NCBI GenBank assembly: GCA_907163375.1
Contig: CAJQUW010001981.1
Coordinates: 124,001 to 188,000 of the forward strand
Direction: 5' to 3'
DNA from: Prostheceraeus crozeri
Lineage: Eukaryota > Platyhelminthes > Polycladida > Euryleptidae
Length of the DNA: 64,000 nt
Shown: positions 1 through 11,061 of the stretch, in pieces
How positions within the stretch are numbered: position 1 is the stretch's first letter
How the letters are laid out: every line of letters begins with the position of its first letter
The notes under the pieces: generated by a model
Databases searched by the model: none
What the model saw: the letters and a program-made list of their open reading frames with translations, nothing else
Told to the model about the DNA's origin: nothing
Made by a program: the position numbers and the translations under genes

Positions 1-1560
1 GTTCGCTCTGCATCTAGGAGACCCGGGTTCGAACCTTGGGCTGTGGCCTTGTGGTAGTGTTCGCTCTGCATCTAGGAGACCCGGGTTCGAACCTGGGGCT
101 GTGGCCTTGTGGTAGTGTTCGCTCTGCATCTAGGAGACCCGGGTTCGAACCTTGGGCTGTGGCCTTGTGGTAGAGTGTTTGCTCTGCGTCTAGGAGACCC
201 GGGTTCGAACCTTTGGCTGTGGCCTTGTGGTAGTGTTTGCTCTGCATCTAGGAGACCCGGGTTCGAACCTTGGGCTGTGGCCTTGTGGTAGTGTTCGCTC
301 TGCATCTAGGAGACCCGGGTTCGAACCTGGGGCTGTGGCCTTGTGGTAGTGTTCGCTCTGCATCTAGGAGACCCGGGTTCGAACCTGGGGCTGTGGCCTT
401 GTGGTAGTGTTCGCTCTGCCTCCGGGAGACCCGGGTTCGAACCTTGGGCTGTGGCCTTGTGGTAGTGTTTGCTCTGCGTCTAGGAGACCCGGGTTCGAAC
501 CTTGGGCTGTGGCCTTGTGGTAGTGTTCGCTCTGCATCTAGGAGACCCGGGTTCGAACCTGGGGCTGTGGCCTTGTGGTAGTGTTCGCTCTGCATCTAGG
601 AGACCCGGGTTCGAAAATGCGGCTGTGGCCTTGTGGTATTGTTCGGTCTGCGTCTAGGAGACCCGGGTTCGAACCTTCGGCCGTGGCCTTGTGGTAGTGT
701 TCGCTCTGCGTCCAGGAGACCCGGGTTCGAACCTTGGGCTGTGGCCTTGTGGTAGTGTTCGCTCTGCATCTAGGAGACCCGGGTTCGAACCTTGGGCTGT
801 GGCCTTGTGGTAGTGTTTGCTCTGCGTCCGGGAGACCCGGGTTCGAACCTTGGGCTGTGGCCTTGTGGTAGTGTTCGCTCTGCGTCTATGAGACCCGGGT
901 TCGAACCTTGGGCTGTGGCCTTGTGGTAGTGTTCGCTCTGCATCTAGGAGACCCGGGTTCGAACCTGGGGCTGTGGCCTTGTGGTAGTGTTCGCTCTGCA
1001 TCTAGGAGACCCGGGTTCGAACCTTGGGCTGTGGCGTTGTGGTAGTGTTTGCTCTGCGTCCGGGAGACCCGGGTTCGAACCTGGGGCAGTGGCCTTATGG
1101 TAGTGTTCGCTCTGCATCTAGGAGACCCGGGTTCGAACCTTGGGCTGTGGCCTTGTGGTAGTGTTCGCTCTGCATCTAGGAGACCCGGGTTCGAACCTGG
1201 GGCTGTGGCCTTGTGGTAGTGTTTGCTCTGCGTCTAGGAAACCCGGGTTCGAACCTTGGGCTGTGGCCTTGTGGTAGAGTGTTTGCTCTGCGTCTAGGAG
1301 ACCCGGGTTCGAACCTTTGGCTGTGGCCTTGTGGTAGTGTTTGCTCTGCATCTAGGAGACCCGGGTTCGAACCTTGGGCTGTGGCCTTGTGGTAGTGTTT
1401 GCTCTGCATCTAGGAGACCCGGGTTCGAACCTTGGGCTGTGGCCTTGTGGTATTGTTTGCTCTGCGTCCGGGAAACCTTGGTTTTCGAACCTTGGGCTGT
1501 GGCCTTGTGGCATAGTGTTTGCTCTGCGTCCGGGAGACCTTGGTTCGAACCTTGGTCGTG
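1..1560 (+). repeat. 58-bp tandem array of tRNA-like units
   Basis: About 26-27 head-to-tail units of 58 bp (a few of 59-60), starting before the window and decaying after about 1480. Each unit has a near-consensus pol III A box (TGGCCTTGTGG, one mismatch) followed about 35 bases later by a B box (GGTTCGAACC), with an anticodon-arm-like stretch between. This is the layout of a shortened tRNA or of the head of a tRNA-derived SINE. Variants show higher-order copying: TAGAGTG together with CTTTGG occurs near 171-215 and again near 1274-1318, about 1103 bp apart, and the TCCGGG variant recurs at spacings of 406 and 232 bp, both multiples of 58. Antisense open frames of up to 115 residues are by-products of the repeat. 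Transcription is not shown. Confidence 0.93.
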
Positions 1561-2913
1561 TCAAACTTAAGACTTTCAAAATAGGTTCATTCTGCATTCT
1601 TGCTAGCACTCAGCACGGAAGAATGAGAGTGGGATAAATGGAATTCGGCCGCATGGAAGAGCGGCGTATCGCCGAATGTGCTTCCTTTTTTACTCTCGTG
1701 TGTTTTTGAATGTCCTTCTACGTCTTTAACAAACATTCCAATCCTCTCTTTCGCTGATGACTCGTCTCTTCTTGCTACCCCAATCAGAAGGCTTGCGGTC
1801 ATCGTCTAGCCGAGCCATGTTCAATGAAATCAGGACTCAGTCACAATTCGCTTTTCTCATAAACGTGTCCAAGACAGTTGTTCTGCAATTGCTATGCCGT
1901 CTCTCCCTTTCAGTGAAGGACAGCATTTCTTTGCTGGTGTGTCACTGTCTTACTCATTAGGTTGGTCAGTATATTTGTGGCCGCCCATATTTGAGATTCA
2001 AACGAATCATTTCTAAAACACATGTTTCTGAAATGTTTAATAGAAGCATATTCGACCGGAATGTTATAAACGTTTCACAAACAAAATTGCAAACGTAGGC
2101 CTTTATGATCAATCATCTACAAGTCATATGAACAACTCAAACGTTTCTCTGGGGAGTGTGATTTCTTTTTACTAAGTGTATCTTACACATCTGGGCCATG
2201 TGAAGTTCACTGAAATCCACTCTGACTTAAGGTATTCGAAACTCTTTCCGACAAGGTGTAGCACACCTATCAAATGCCGCGGAAGTATAGGGCCTCCAAG
2301 GGTCACCAAATCGACGTGAGGACAGCGCACCCCCCCCCCAACAACCCTTCATTAGAAGTCTGAGATATCTTTCTACAATGTTATTTTATATAGAACCCTC
2401 TGATGCTAAATCAAGAACCAATATTGATGCTAAAACGCCTACAAGAACCCATATTAATTTTTACACACTGGTTCTTACTCAGTTGCATTTTACATCTCCA
2501 CACCTGCCTATTCACTTTTGATTTTCCTACCACCTTATCTTCAATGATCCTGTTACTAGCCTACTTATCGTAGTTGTATATCACTTTAATGCTGAACACT
2601 TAGTTAGTATTTAATTCTATTCCTTCATCATCCCCACCTGTGCTGCGTTGACTTTGATCTTTTGCTGAGGGACATCGTTGGTGTATAGGATCGTCTTCCT
2701 CCCACAAGACTGTTTAAAAAAAGTAAAGCGTATAGAATATGCCGGGAACTTGATTGTCTTCGCGTGTCTCTCACCCCCCCCTCCCCCGATCCGACTAGTT
2801 GAGTAAAAGCGATGCTGTTGACCAATTGAAAATGTAGTAATTAGAGATTTTCATTAAATTTATTTGGCGCTATTTGCACTTCCACAAGTAGTATAAACAT
2901 CATTGACACCAAC
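1561..2913. other. Non-coding stretch, HYKK intron
   Basis: Lies downstream of the HYKK exon at 2914-3110 on the minus strand, so it is probably intron. I see a C run near 2330 and no recognisable gene or full element. Remaining HYKK exons must lie beyond the left edge, past the tandem array. Confidence 0.5.
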
Positions 2914-3110
2914 CTGCGGAGATGCAAGCGGAAATCCTTTGAGGAAAGTGAAAAGTCGAACGGCGTGAATTCTTTTTCCTACTGCTCCAGACGTGTCCAA
3001 AACAGTTTGAAACTCTTCGTACTCGATAAGCCTCCCTTCTCTAGACTGCAGTGGACGAGGCACGGGTCTGTCGTGTTGTAATAATGTCAGCATAACTTTG
3101 TTTTGCATCT
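2914..3110 (-). CDS. HYKK: Hydroxylysine kinase, internal exon (N-lobe to hinge)
   Basis: HYKK (AGPHD1) phosphorylates 5-hydroxylysine using GTP in lysine breakdown and has the aminoglycoside-phosphotransferase fold. This 197-bp exon encodes EMQNKVMLTLLQ at its start and later GKRIHAVRLFTFLKGFPLA, which match by eye the vertebrate HYKK stretches LIEVQNHIIMFL and SYLVRLLTYLPGRPIA. The acceptor is a pyrimidine-rich run ending GTAG at 3111-3114; the donor is CAG|GTTGGT at 2908-2913. The first two bases complete a codon begun in the exon at 15711-15911: G plus AG gives Glu, the residue expected in helix C. The exon ends in phase 0. The following exons (hinge, catalytic loop, C-lobe) are not in the window. 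The alignment is from memory of the family. Confidence 0.86.
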
Positions 3111-4036
3111 CTACAATGGACAAAATCGTTCTAGTGGTAATTTGATAACAAAATTACTTTGGTTGCAAAAATTGTCGTAGAAAAGTCAGGAAAATACAAT
3201 GAATTATTCCTTGTTGCGAATTATGTATAAAATGACTTTCCTTTTCAGCAAAATTGTTTCATGATGGCGCATGTGTTCTCTATGTAGTTTCTTTACAGAT
3301 CGTTCCTTAGTAATAATGACAATCGCAACGAACTACTGCTGATGAACGTCTTGCAACAGCATCAAGTGAGTTCACATCATCAACACCACACCATTGATTG
3401 ATGACGCGACCGAAGTCTCATGATCGAAACAGGAATCAGCATCGAATCTATTGAAGAAATTTTAATAAAGCGTACGTGGCAAACATTTCAAGTTAGTAGG
3501 ATCATTGTCTGCTAGGCAGGGCTCGAAATTGGGTGAAACAAAAATCCCGGAGAATTAGCATAAGGACAAATGAGCATTGTGAAACACGAAGTGAATTTCT
3601 AAATGTCTTCGCTATTTTTGTCTTCACTAAGTATGCCGACTTCAACTACACGTATGACTGCAAGCATGTCTGATAATTGCGCCTCCGATATCATCAACTT
3701 TAGCTAATTTTCAGTCAATAGTAGGTGCGCGGTGCACCGGTTCTCGTGTCACGCACAGAAATGTGTGAATTGCGATCAATTTCATGCTTTGCTGCATAAG
3801 TTTCATTTATAATGAATTCTAAAGTAAAATGAATTAAGTCAAGCTGCTGATTATATTTTATTATGATTTATAAATTTTCGCCGGTATAACGGCCTGTTCA
3901 CATATCAAAGAATCAAGGACACAAATTTCAAATATCATCAAAATATGAAGATATCAAAATCATCAAAAATTCAATGGCACTAAAGTATACGCACGTATCA
4001 AGATATCAGAATATCAACGATTGGTAGGCTCTGCAC
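3111..4036. other. HYKK intron, no full element seen
   Basis: No gene seen. A hAT-like terminus CAGGGCTCGAAATT lies at 3517 without a recognised partner. AATAAA at about 3465 may be the tail of an old repeat on the plus strand. Confidence 0.4.
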
Positions 4037-4930
4037 TCATCCTTGTTGTTCAGGGCAGGTTTCATGGATTTTATTAACATAGCTTCCCTGAACCTCAGAT
4101 TGATGGCATTGATATAGGAAGCCAAAAGTTTTACTGAAAATGGGAAGACTGAATGGAGAGAGAGCATGTTTCTTTATGTTTGAATACACAGACCTCTTCT
4201 GAGTCTTGTGTTCTTTAACTCTCACATGGAGTGGGCGCACTGTGCTACCGATGTAAATTTCCCTGCATATGTTACACTTTAGTTCATAAACTATCATTGT
4301 TTTGTGACACAACTTGTTAGTGGATATGGTACAGTTGTTAAGGTCACACTTTGGAATATCAGTCGCATTCTTTGAAGACAAGGCCATATGTAAGGTGTAG
4401 GAACGGTGTGCAATTCTAATTGGAAGATCCAAGTTGCGAAAAACTCTCAGGACTTTGTTGTCGAAAGAATCCGAAATGTGTGGTATTTGAAAGTAATAGA
4501 AAGAATCAGTTTTAGTTCTTAAAGGAGGAAGTTTATCTTGGTTGAATAGTTGTTTGCAAAAATTCTTAGGGTAGTCATTAACGATCAACATTTCTTCAAA
4601 ATTCTTCATACATTCTTGTTTTTGTTTCACAGAACTATTGTGAATTTGATATGTGAACAAGTTTGTGGTTGCTACAGCTCTGTCGTTCTCATTAGAGCAA
4701 ACAAGGTTCACGCCTCGAAACTCCTCGATTGCAGAATTATTTTTCACATTATTTGGCAAAGCCGAAGTCGCATTAATAAACAGCCTACGATTAGCATCTT
4801 TACATTGAAGTTGGGGAAATTCCTTCTCAAAATAAATAAGAGCGCGGAAAATATGTTGTCAATCATGCAATTATCTAGCCAAGTCTCGCACACTTTCGGC
4901 CACAATTGTTTGTTGTATTTCGATGTTGTC
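4037..4930 (-). mobile_element. Penelope-like element, 3' part with GIY-YIG endonuclease
   Basis: The 240-residue frame ending at 4037 carries the C-terminal endonuclease of Penelope-like elements: YELKCNICREIYIGSTVRPL followed by HVRVKEHK, a CxxC pair plus the GIY-YIG signature (here IYIG) and the downstream Arg. Upstream it holds the linker typical of the family (PIRIAHRSYTLH). The reverse transcriptase half is missing. PLEs copy themselves by target-primed reverse transcription and the GIY-YIG domain nicks the target. It lies in the HYKK intron in the same orientation as the gene. It is an inactive, 5'-truncated copy. Confidence 0.85.
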
Positions 4931-5615
4931 ATTCGTTCAAACCGATTTTTGATTCGAAGTGGTTCTACCTCTACATGTAATTGTTAGAGGACGAATTTTT
5001 AGAAAATATGTCTCCTCTGTATCTAGGTCAGCCTGTTGCGGTGGCCGACTTAGACCCACCTCGGGGCCAAATCCGCAACCCATCATTAGGCCACCTTCAC
5101 TAAAGCAAATATGATTATATATTCCATTATATCAATATACACAATATCAATATGCACTTGCATTGAATTCAATAAATGTTGAAATTTATCGTTTCCTGCA
5201 ACAATTGACATTATTTACTCATTAAACATTATCTTGGTGCGAATCAAACTCGATCTTTATTCCCATGCAGCTTTGATGTCGTCTCACTGTACCCGTCAAT
5301 GCCCATCAGAGACGATATAACCTCAACCCACGTCCTGCTCCACTGTCGATCCTGAAACCACCCTGCAGCCTCAACGATCTGGATAACTCTAAGCCGTGGA
5401 CGTAATTAAAAACTGAACTTTTGACGTCTCTGGATTCTTTATACGAATATATATATATATAGACGCTATACAGAACGTGGAAGAAAACTCAACCAACATC
5501 ACATCGAAAGACCTGGGCTGTTTTCAGCAGGAAATATCGGCAAGCTATTACATGTCTTACATGTCAACACTAACGTTACCTTTCAAGGAACATATATCAA
5601 CAAATAAGTGATATG

Positions 5616-6456
5616 TAGAGTTCGGTTCGAATATTCGAATATATTCGAATACCTCTCGTGGACGAATATTCGAATACGAAAATCAATATTCGAATATTAA
5701 CGAATATTCGAATATCAAATGCCATTCGAATACGATACAAAATGACTGAAGTCATAATCTGATTTTTAGAATAATTAGCCTTGTACGGAAAATATATCCA
5801 TACCACGGATATAATATTGAACTTTTATCATTTAGTGTCATCCATTAGACATAGTATTTCAGGTGTTGAATTGCAATAAGGACTACATAGGAAAGTTTCT
5901 CCTGTTCAACTATCTTACCGAGATGCGTCATTCGACTTGTGTAATATTGTGTAACCATGGAGAAAATGTGTAATCCAACTGCCAGATTCTTGCTTCATAT
6001 GAAAATTTAGATCTCCTATTACAATTCTTCAGATGCTATTGTTATGGGACTGACTGTTGGCATGAGCTGGATATGTCCTTCAATTAACAGATGAGATACT
6101 AAAAGCTCCTGTGCTGTACTGACGTTTTTAGCCTTAAGTCTTATCTGTTTTACCCCTGAGGAAGCGTGAACACGCGAAACGTTGGGCCTGTACATATTGT
6201 TTTTAGTAATTCTTTTAGCCAATAAACCTAAGAAGACACCCCCGTTCTTTTGAATCACTTGCGACATGAAAAGTCTTATGTATGCGGCTATCATACTTTT
6301 GAGAACAGTTTACATTGAGCCATCATCCTGATCAACAGTCAGGAGGGATGACACACAAATATAGGCTAAATGCATTTTTCCAAATTATTCGAATATTCGT
6401 TCGTCGAAATGACGAATATTCGAATACCAAATTTCGCACGAATATACCGAACACTA
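5616..6456. mobile_element. Non-autonomous hAT element, CGAATATTCG family
   Basis: An 841-bp element with ends TAGAGTTCGGTTCGAATATT and, inverted, TAGTGTTCGGTATATTCG. It is flanked by 8-bp duplications GTGATATG (5608-5615) and GTGGTATG (6457-6464), 7 of 8 identical, the hAT target length. The palindrome CGAATATTCGAATA is repeated many times just inside both ends (5620-5735 and 6385-6430), resembling transposase-binding subterminal repeats. No transposase is encoded. The interior holds a Penelope-like fragment with a hammerhead-like motif near 6156. It inserted into the RT of the PLE at 5260-7340. Confidence 0.85.
6156..6186 (+). other. Hammerhead-like motif of Penelope type
   Basis: CTGAGGA is followed by a perfect short hairpin (GCGTG/CACGC) and then GAAAC and GTTGGG. 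This resembles the hammerhead core CUGANGA - stem II - GAAA found in the ends of Penelope-like elements. There is one extra A between the core and stem II, and no clear stem III with a cleavage site, so activity is doubtful. A looser relative lies at 27895-27931. Confidence 0.3.
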
Positions 6457-7340
6457 GTGGTATGCCCATGGGCTCGTTCGCCTTGGGTATCTTGGCAATT
6501 TTATTCCCGGATACCATTGCGCAAGAGGGTTTCGGACCAGTTTCCCTCTTCAAACGATACGTGGACAATTGATTCACTTTGGTATCAGACGCTAACGAAG
6601 GGCAGCCTATTCGCTTTGAGATTTCTTAAATTAACAACATACCAATATCAAATTCGAGATCGAACTCACAGAGGAGGAACAACACTTAGTTATCTGGACT
6701 TCACGGTGAAGGTGATACCAAATGAGCAACCTGAATTTCGTCTCTACAAGAAATCCTTCAAAAAGAACATTTTCATCCACCACAGATCGCGCATGTCAAA
6801 ACACACAAAGCTCGCGATTATTGCAAATAAAAGAACAAGATTTGATGAAAGGTGTACGAACATAAAAAACAAAACACGGGAACAACAAGAATTTGACAGG
6901 ATCCTCAGAAGCCATGAATATACATTTACTGAACAATCGAGACGCAAGAAGCGAAGAAATAGAACGGAACATGACTACATGCATCTGAAACTACTATACT
7001 TGTCAGATCGCGCAGATAGAAGAATAACGCACATCTTCAAACGCGAAGGAATCAAAGCCAGGATAGCTCATAGAACTACAATACTACGTCACGCACTTCA
7101 AAGAAAAAACAGAAATGAATCGAACATCTGTAGTCTTAACCATTGTATTCTCAATAACATCAACTGTCATAAAAAGAACGCTGTGTACCAACTTCAGTGC
7201 AGACAGACCTCCAACAGCTGCGCTAATCTTGGCATTACTACGCGATTGCGCGAATCTATAAAATGCTCATTTTATAAATGTCATTTATTAAAATCAAAAC
7301 CAGGAGAACACGCTCAGAAACAGACATTATAAAAACGAAG

Positions 7341-7649
7341 TGATGATTTATAACCGCTGCATGAATATTCATTATTCAAGTTGCCTTTTTGATACATTTG
7401 CATATTTGTTGTATTACTTATAAGTAGGTGTAGATACTACCAGTTAATTTTAGCATAACAATACAATGTATCCATGTCTTGCATTTCAGTCCACAGTCAA
7501 ATAGGCTAATTTTGCTTTCGATGAACTCTTGAATGCAATAATTAGATAGCGCTTAAACGTATTTCGATTCAGTTTATGCTATCATCAGGATTCTCTGCAA
7601 TGGCATATTGGAAGACAAAAATTATGGTTCGCCCTGACCAAAAACATGC
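7341..7649. other. Spacer between PLE and hAT relic
   Basis: I see no gene, repeat boundary or RNA here. It may be the 3' tail of the PLE. Confidence 0.3.
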
Positions 7650-8297
7650 TGAAATATTTCCCTTTTGAAATTGTGGATTAATATACGTAGTGATGGACAG
7701 CATCCATGCCTAACTATGCTTGCAACCGTTGGTCTCTGTATGCCGCATGGCAATGCAGACAACGAGCGTATTCTCAAGCAGGTGGCCAACGTTGTGACTG
7801 CAGTCCGATCATGTTTGAAAGAGTTGACAATTCATTCTCTTGTGGTAACAAAATCTGTTATGTGTGCCTTTGAATGGCTCCCAGAGACCATGCCAACCGC
7901 AAAATTACTTTTGAAAATAGGTTTTGATGCTCGACATGCTTATGAGAAACGCCTAAAAAGTTAGAAGCAAAAACAAGAATTGGAAGAAAGATAAAAGGTC
8001 CGTGTCTCGTCAGAAAAAGCTGTCTTTGAAGCTGCACGAAAAGAAGAAATTGATGAATTTTGGAAAGATGAAGGAACGTCATTCGAATCCTTGGATAAGG
8101 AACGAGAGGATGCTCAAAAGGAAATCTCAATGGCACAGGAAATATCAAAGGCCGCTACCAAAAGCCTTCAAAAAGTTGAGAAACAGGAAAACTGTGAGAG
8201 AGAGCGAGAAAGAGCTGATCGCAATCGATGTGAAACGAACAATGAGTTCCAAGAAGACTACCTCACCGAAGTTCCAGAGAAGATGAACAGTTTTTGA
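7650..8297 (+). pseudogene. hAT-type transposase relic, C-terminal part with coiled coil
   Basis: Frame 7665-7964 contains LCMPHGNADNERILKQ followed by LTIHSLVVTKSVM, which matches the conserved C-terminal dimerisation region of hAT transposase-derived proteins (LSHGNADVERGF, then a second helix). The next stretch, in other frames up to 8297, is rich in Lys, Glu and Gln (EREDAQKEISMAQEISKAAT, KQENCERERERADRN), the coiled-coil tail that follows this domain in many animal copies. At least one frameshift and stops separate the two parts. No N-terminal BED finger or catalytic core is seen nearby. This is a decayed copy, not a host gene. Confidence 0.55.
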
Positions 8298-10043
8298 GCA
8301 CTGTTTTCTTACTGTTTAATTGTTTATCTTCATGACCATTTCTTGATTATTTCAGAATTCATCGTTGTTCATTACCTCGGAAATCTCATTTAAGTAATTG
8401 ACTGCATTTTCCTGCATTTTCTCAGTATTGAGACTTCGCTTCGCGATAAATTTGCTGATGAACTGAACTGTCTACTTTGCTGAAGATTTTATGCTGGGTT
8501 TTAACCAAAAAAGTTCCCAATTTTAAAAGGTGCCATCATATTTATTTGATAAAGAATGCAGTACTGTGCGTATGTTCACAAGTTTTCATAATCGTAAAAT
8601 TATCTACCGGTTTACGTCGTAACATGACTGTACATGTGACCGGGGGCAACAGTCACATTCCTTTGTGGATTTGTCAGCATTTTGAAGTGTCACTGATTGA
8701 GCCCGTAAATTGCGATAAAGTGAAACATGGGATCTGTAGACTGTGAAACATGGGACCCAGTGTTGCAATTCGCGCGTGCAAGCGTGTTTTTTCCATTTTT
8801 ACCCAATTTGCGCGTGTCTTTCGTCCGTTTGGTTTTTTAGTCTTGCTTTTTTGATTATGTGTTATTATAGAAGGAATGAAGGATTCAATGCTGCTCGAAA
8901 TATATGATGATAATTTAATATGAAAAATTTAATTTATTTAATTTAAAAAAGAACAATTTTCTAGTTTGCTAGATTTCACGAATATGCGAATTAGAAGCTC
9001 AAGAATCAAAAATTTATCTGAGTTTACTGCTGTTGGTGGGAAATTTGATGTTTAACTGAAATTTTGATAATAATGAAATAAATAATAATGATATGCTATA
9101 TTTTGAAATGACAGACGCACAACGATCACAAATAATCAAGGAAGAAGAAAAGAAGTCGATGAGAAGTCGATGGATTAAGTTCTTTCGTGGATCGCATTGA
9201 TGGTCGCTCTCCGCAGTCGATGCAGAGCATAGAAATTAACAATACCATAGAAAGTCCTAGAATGGAAATTGCATGATAATTATGGCACACTCCGGGGGAA
9301 CTTAGTTGGGGCAAAATGCAAATTGTGCGATCTGGTTTCGTTGTTTTCTGATTGGCATTTATATTTATCAAGCCAATTTGTGATCTGGGCTGTTGCCATC
9401 TGTCCAAAGATCATGTGCAAGAAAGCAATAGTGAATTTACAAAATACTGCGGCGACAGGATGGCAAAGAAGGAATCCTTTAAAACGTTCTGTACGTTTAT
9501 CATTTTGAAATATCGCTCCTATAATCTCCCCTGTTCTTTATATTTGAACACTTTTTGAGATCTCTGCATACATTCGAATATCAACTGCAAAAATATCATC
9601 ACACTATATCACATAAGTCATTCAATGATTAATTGATGATTTCCAACGACATTCCATCTATCTGAGAAATGATTGGAGGTAAAGAAGCTTTCAGTGTGTT
9701 TATTCCAGAAAAGTGCAAGGTTTCTTAACCGCTTGACGGAGAAATTATCCAATAATTAGACTTTCTATCTGTGAATTCTTCAGATGTTCTTACAACCAGT
9801 ATACCGACCACTTTCAATTATGACTCTGAACCAAATTTTAATTCGTATTCCAGTATTGAATAATTGTATAAAAGCTGTCATTGACTGCTACAAATAGATA
9901 CAGTATATAATACCATGGAATAGTAGGCTATTCCACATGAAACAATACCATCTCACTTGCAATTCTATTCATGAGAATCCTGTAATTTGCTGTCAACAAC
10001 TTCCACAACCAACTTGGCAAATACTTTGACTATGATACAATGT
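8298..10043. other. HYKK intron with small repeat pieces
   Basis: No gene seen. A hAT-like end CAGTGTTGCAATTCGCGCG starts at 8758. The stretch near 8700-8755 (GCCCGTAAATTGCGAT, GTGAAACATGGGA) is shared with the repeat at 16022-16174. CATAGAAATTAACAATACCA near 9227 recurs near 37842. AACTTAGTTGGGGCAAAATG near 9299 resembles a stretch near 53534. Confidence 0.4.
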
Positions 10044-10218
10044 TTAAGATCGAATCTGATCTGCAGACCATAGATTTTTCCATGTGCCATCATTGTACAT
10101 AAGCAAGATATCAAACCTCCATTCTAGTGTACTATTATCCACTTCTATGATCCAGACTGAGGTTCCTGCGCTGTGCAGTTTCTGGTGGTAGAAGTCGATG
10201 AAGCACGTGTCATCGGTG
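10044..10218 (-). CDS. Candidate terminal exon of unknown product
   Basis: A minus-strand frame of about 57 residues (TDDTCFIDFYHQKLHSAGTS, then WIIEVDNSTLEWRFDIL) follows a plausible acceptor (ATATTACAG at 10219-10227) and ends in TAA at 10044. Composition is protein-like (Trp, Cys, mixed hydrophobics), unlike the surrounding AT-rich DNA. I recognise no family. It lies in the HYKK intron on the same strand, so it would be a nested gene or an old pseudogene piece. Evidence is limited to the open frame and one splice site. Confidence 0.3.
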
Positions 10219-10790
10219 CTGTAATATTTTGTTAAAGAGTCTTTTTTCACTTTTCTCAACTACATGTATTTGCAACTATTGATGTTGCAACATTGCAAGA
10301 ATGAACAAGAAGATGAAGCCAATGAAGTGCATTAAAGAAGGAGGGTTGACTAGTCTGATGAACATAAATGAAACACAGATGAAATATAAAAAACATGTCT
10401 GAAGGAAGTAATGAATTAAGAAAGCTTACATGTGGTATTTGCTTGCGTATAGTCTACATATGCAATGATCGAATGTTTATTATTGTTCATTGATTTGTTA
10501 AAGATTCTTGCTCTTCTTCCCCATTTCGTACATGCATTATTTTCATTAAAGAGGAAAAGAAATCTCGTTAGTTTTCACTTATATTTCCTCTATCGAACCA
10601 ATTACAAGCCTATGATGGTATTACTGTACAACTATCTAATTCATGATACTGAAACTGTAGCAGAAATGCGAATAATTTTACGAAAAACAGTAACTGACAT
10701 TTATAACTTCGGGTCTGATTGAAGCACTAGCTATATTGAATTCGTCTCAACATTTCGTAGAAAATACTAATATTTGAAAATCCTTGATAC
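10219..10790. other. HYKK intron, nothing recognised
   Basis: AT-rich sequence without a convincing exon or repeat. It runs up to the target duplication of the hAT element starting at 10791. Confidence 0.4.
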
Positions 10791-11061
10791 CAGGAATGCG
10801 GAGTCGGAGTCCTTTCAAATGATAGGACTCCGGCCTATAACTAGACCCAAAATATAATACAAACAAATTATTTATCCTCGTGCATTGCTGTCACCGTCTT
10901 GCTGATGTCAACTTTCTCTGTCAAACAACAGTACAGAGACAGCAGTGCATGCAAAGCTTTCAATAGTTGAGGGAATGAACCGTGATAGTGAAAAAAGGAC
11001 TGTCCTTTCACTCGGTGATTTAGTAGAGAAGACAAACCTTCATAGCCTCGATCACACCTAC

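Larger units (their letters stand above)
5260..7340 (+). mobile_element. Penelope-like element, RT to GIY-YIG, split by a hAT element
   Basis: The reverse transcriptase begins with SFDVVSLYPSMPI at about 5268 (motif A with its Asp), continues to TFQGTY near 5583, and resumes at GMPMGS (6458) and a YVDN version of the YVDD box near 6560. The region 6660-7330 holds the thumb/linker (LSYLDFTVK, KHTKLAIIANKRTRF) and a decayed GIY-YIG domain (CHKKNAVYQLQC). An 841-bp hAT element sits between the two RT pieces. The copy is broken in several places and old. It runs opposite to the PLE at 4037-4930, so the two are separate insertions. Confidence 0.85.

Noticed and set aside
1-1560. Cluster of functional tRNA genes
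   Set aside because: The unit is only 58 bp, too short for a full cloverleaf; acceptor stem and anticodon arm are incomplete. Only the promoter boxes resemble tRNA.
1-1560. CRISPR array or long repeat-derived proteins
   Set aside because: There are no unique spacers between repeats, and the genome is animal. Open frames here are phase effects of the repeat and are read on both strands.
4550-4987. Plus-strand protein of 145 residues
   Set aside because: It is antisense to the Penelope-like element and has no domain.
6019-6294. Minus-strand 91-residue gene
   Set aside because: It lies inside the hAT element at 5616-6456, on repeat sequence, with no recognisable domain.
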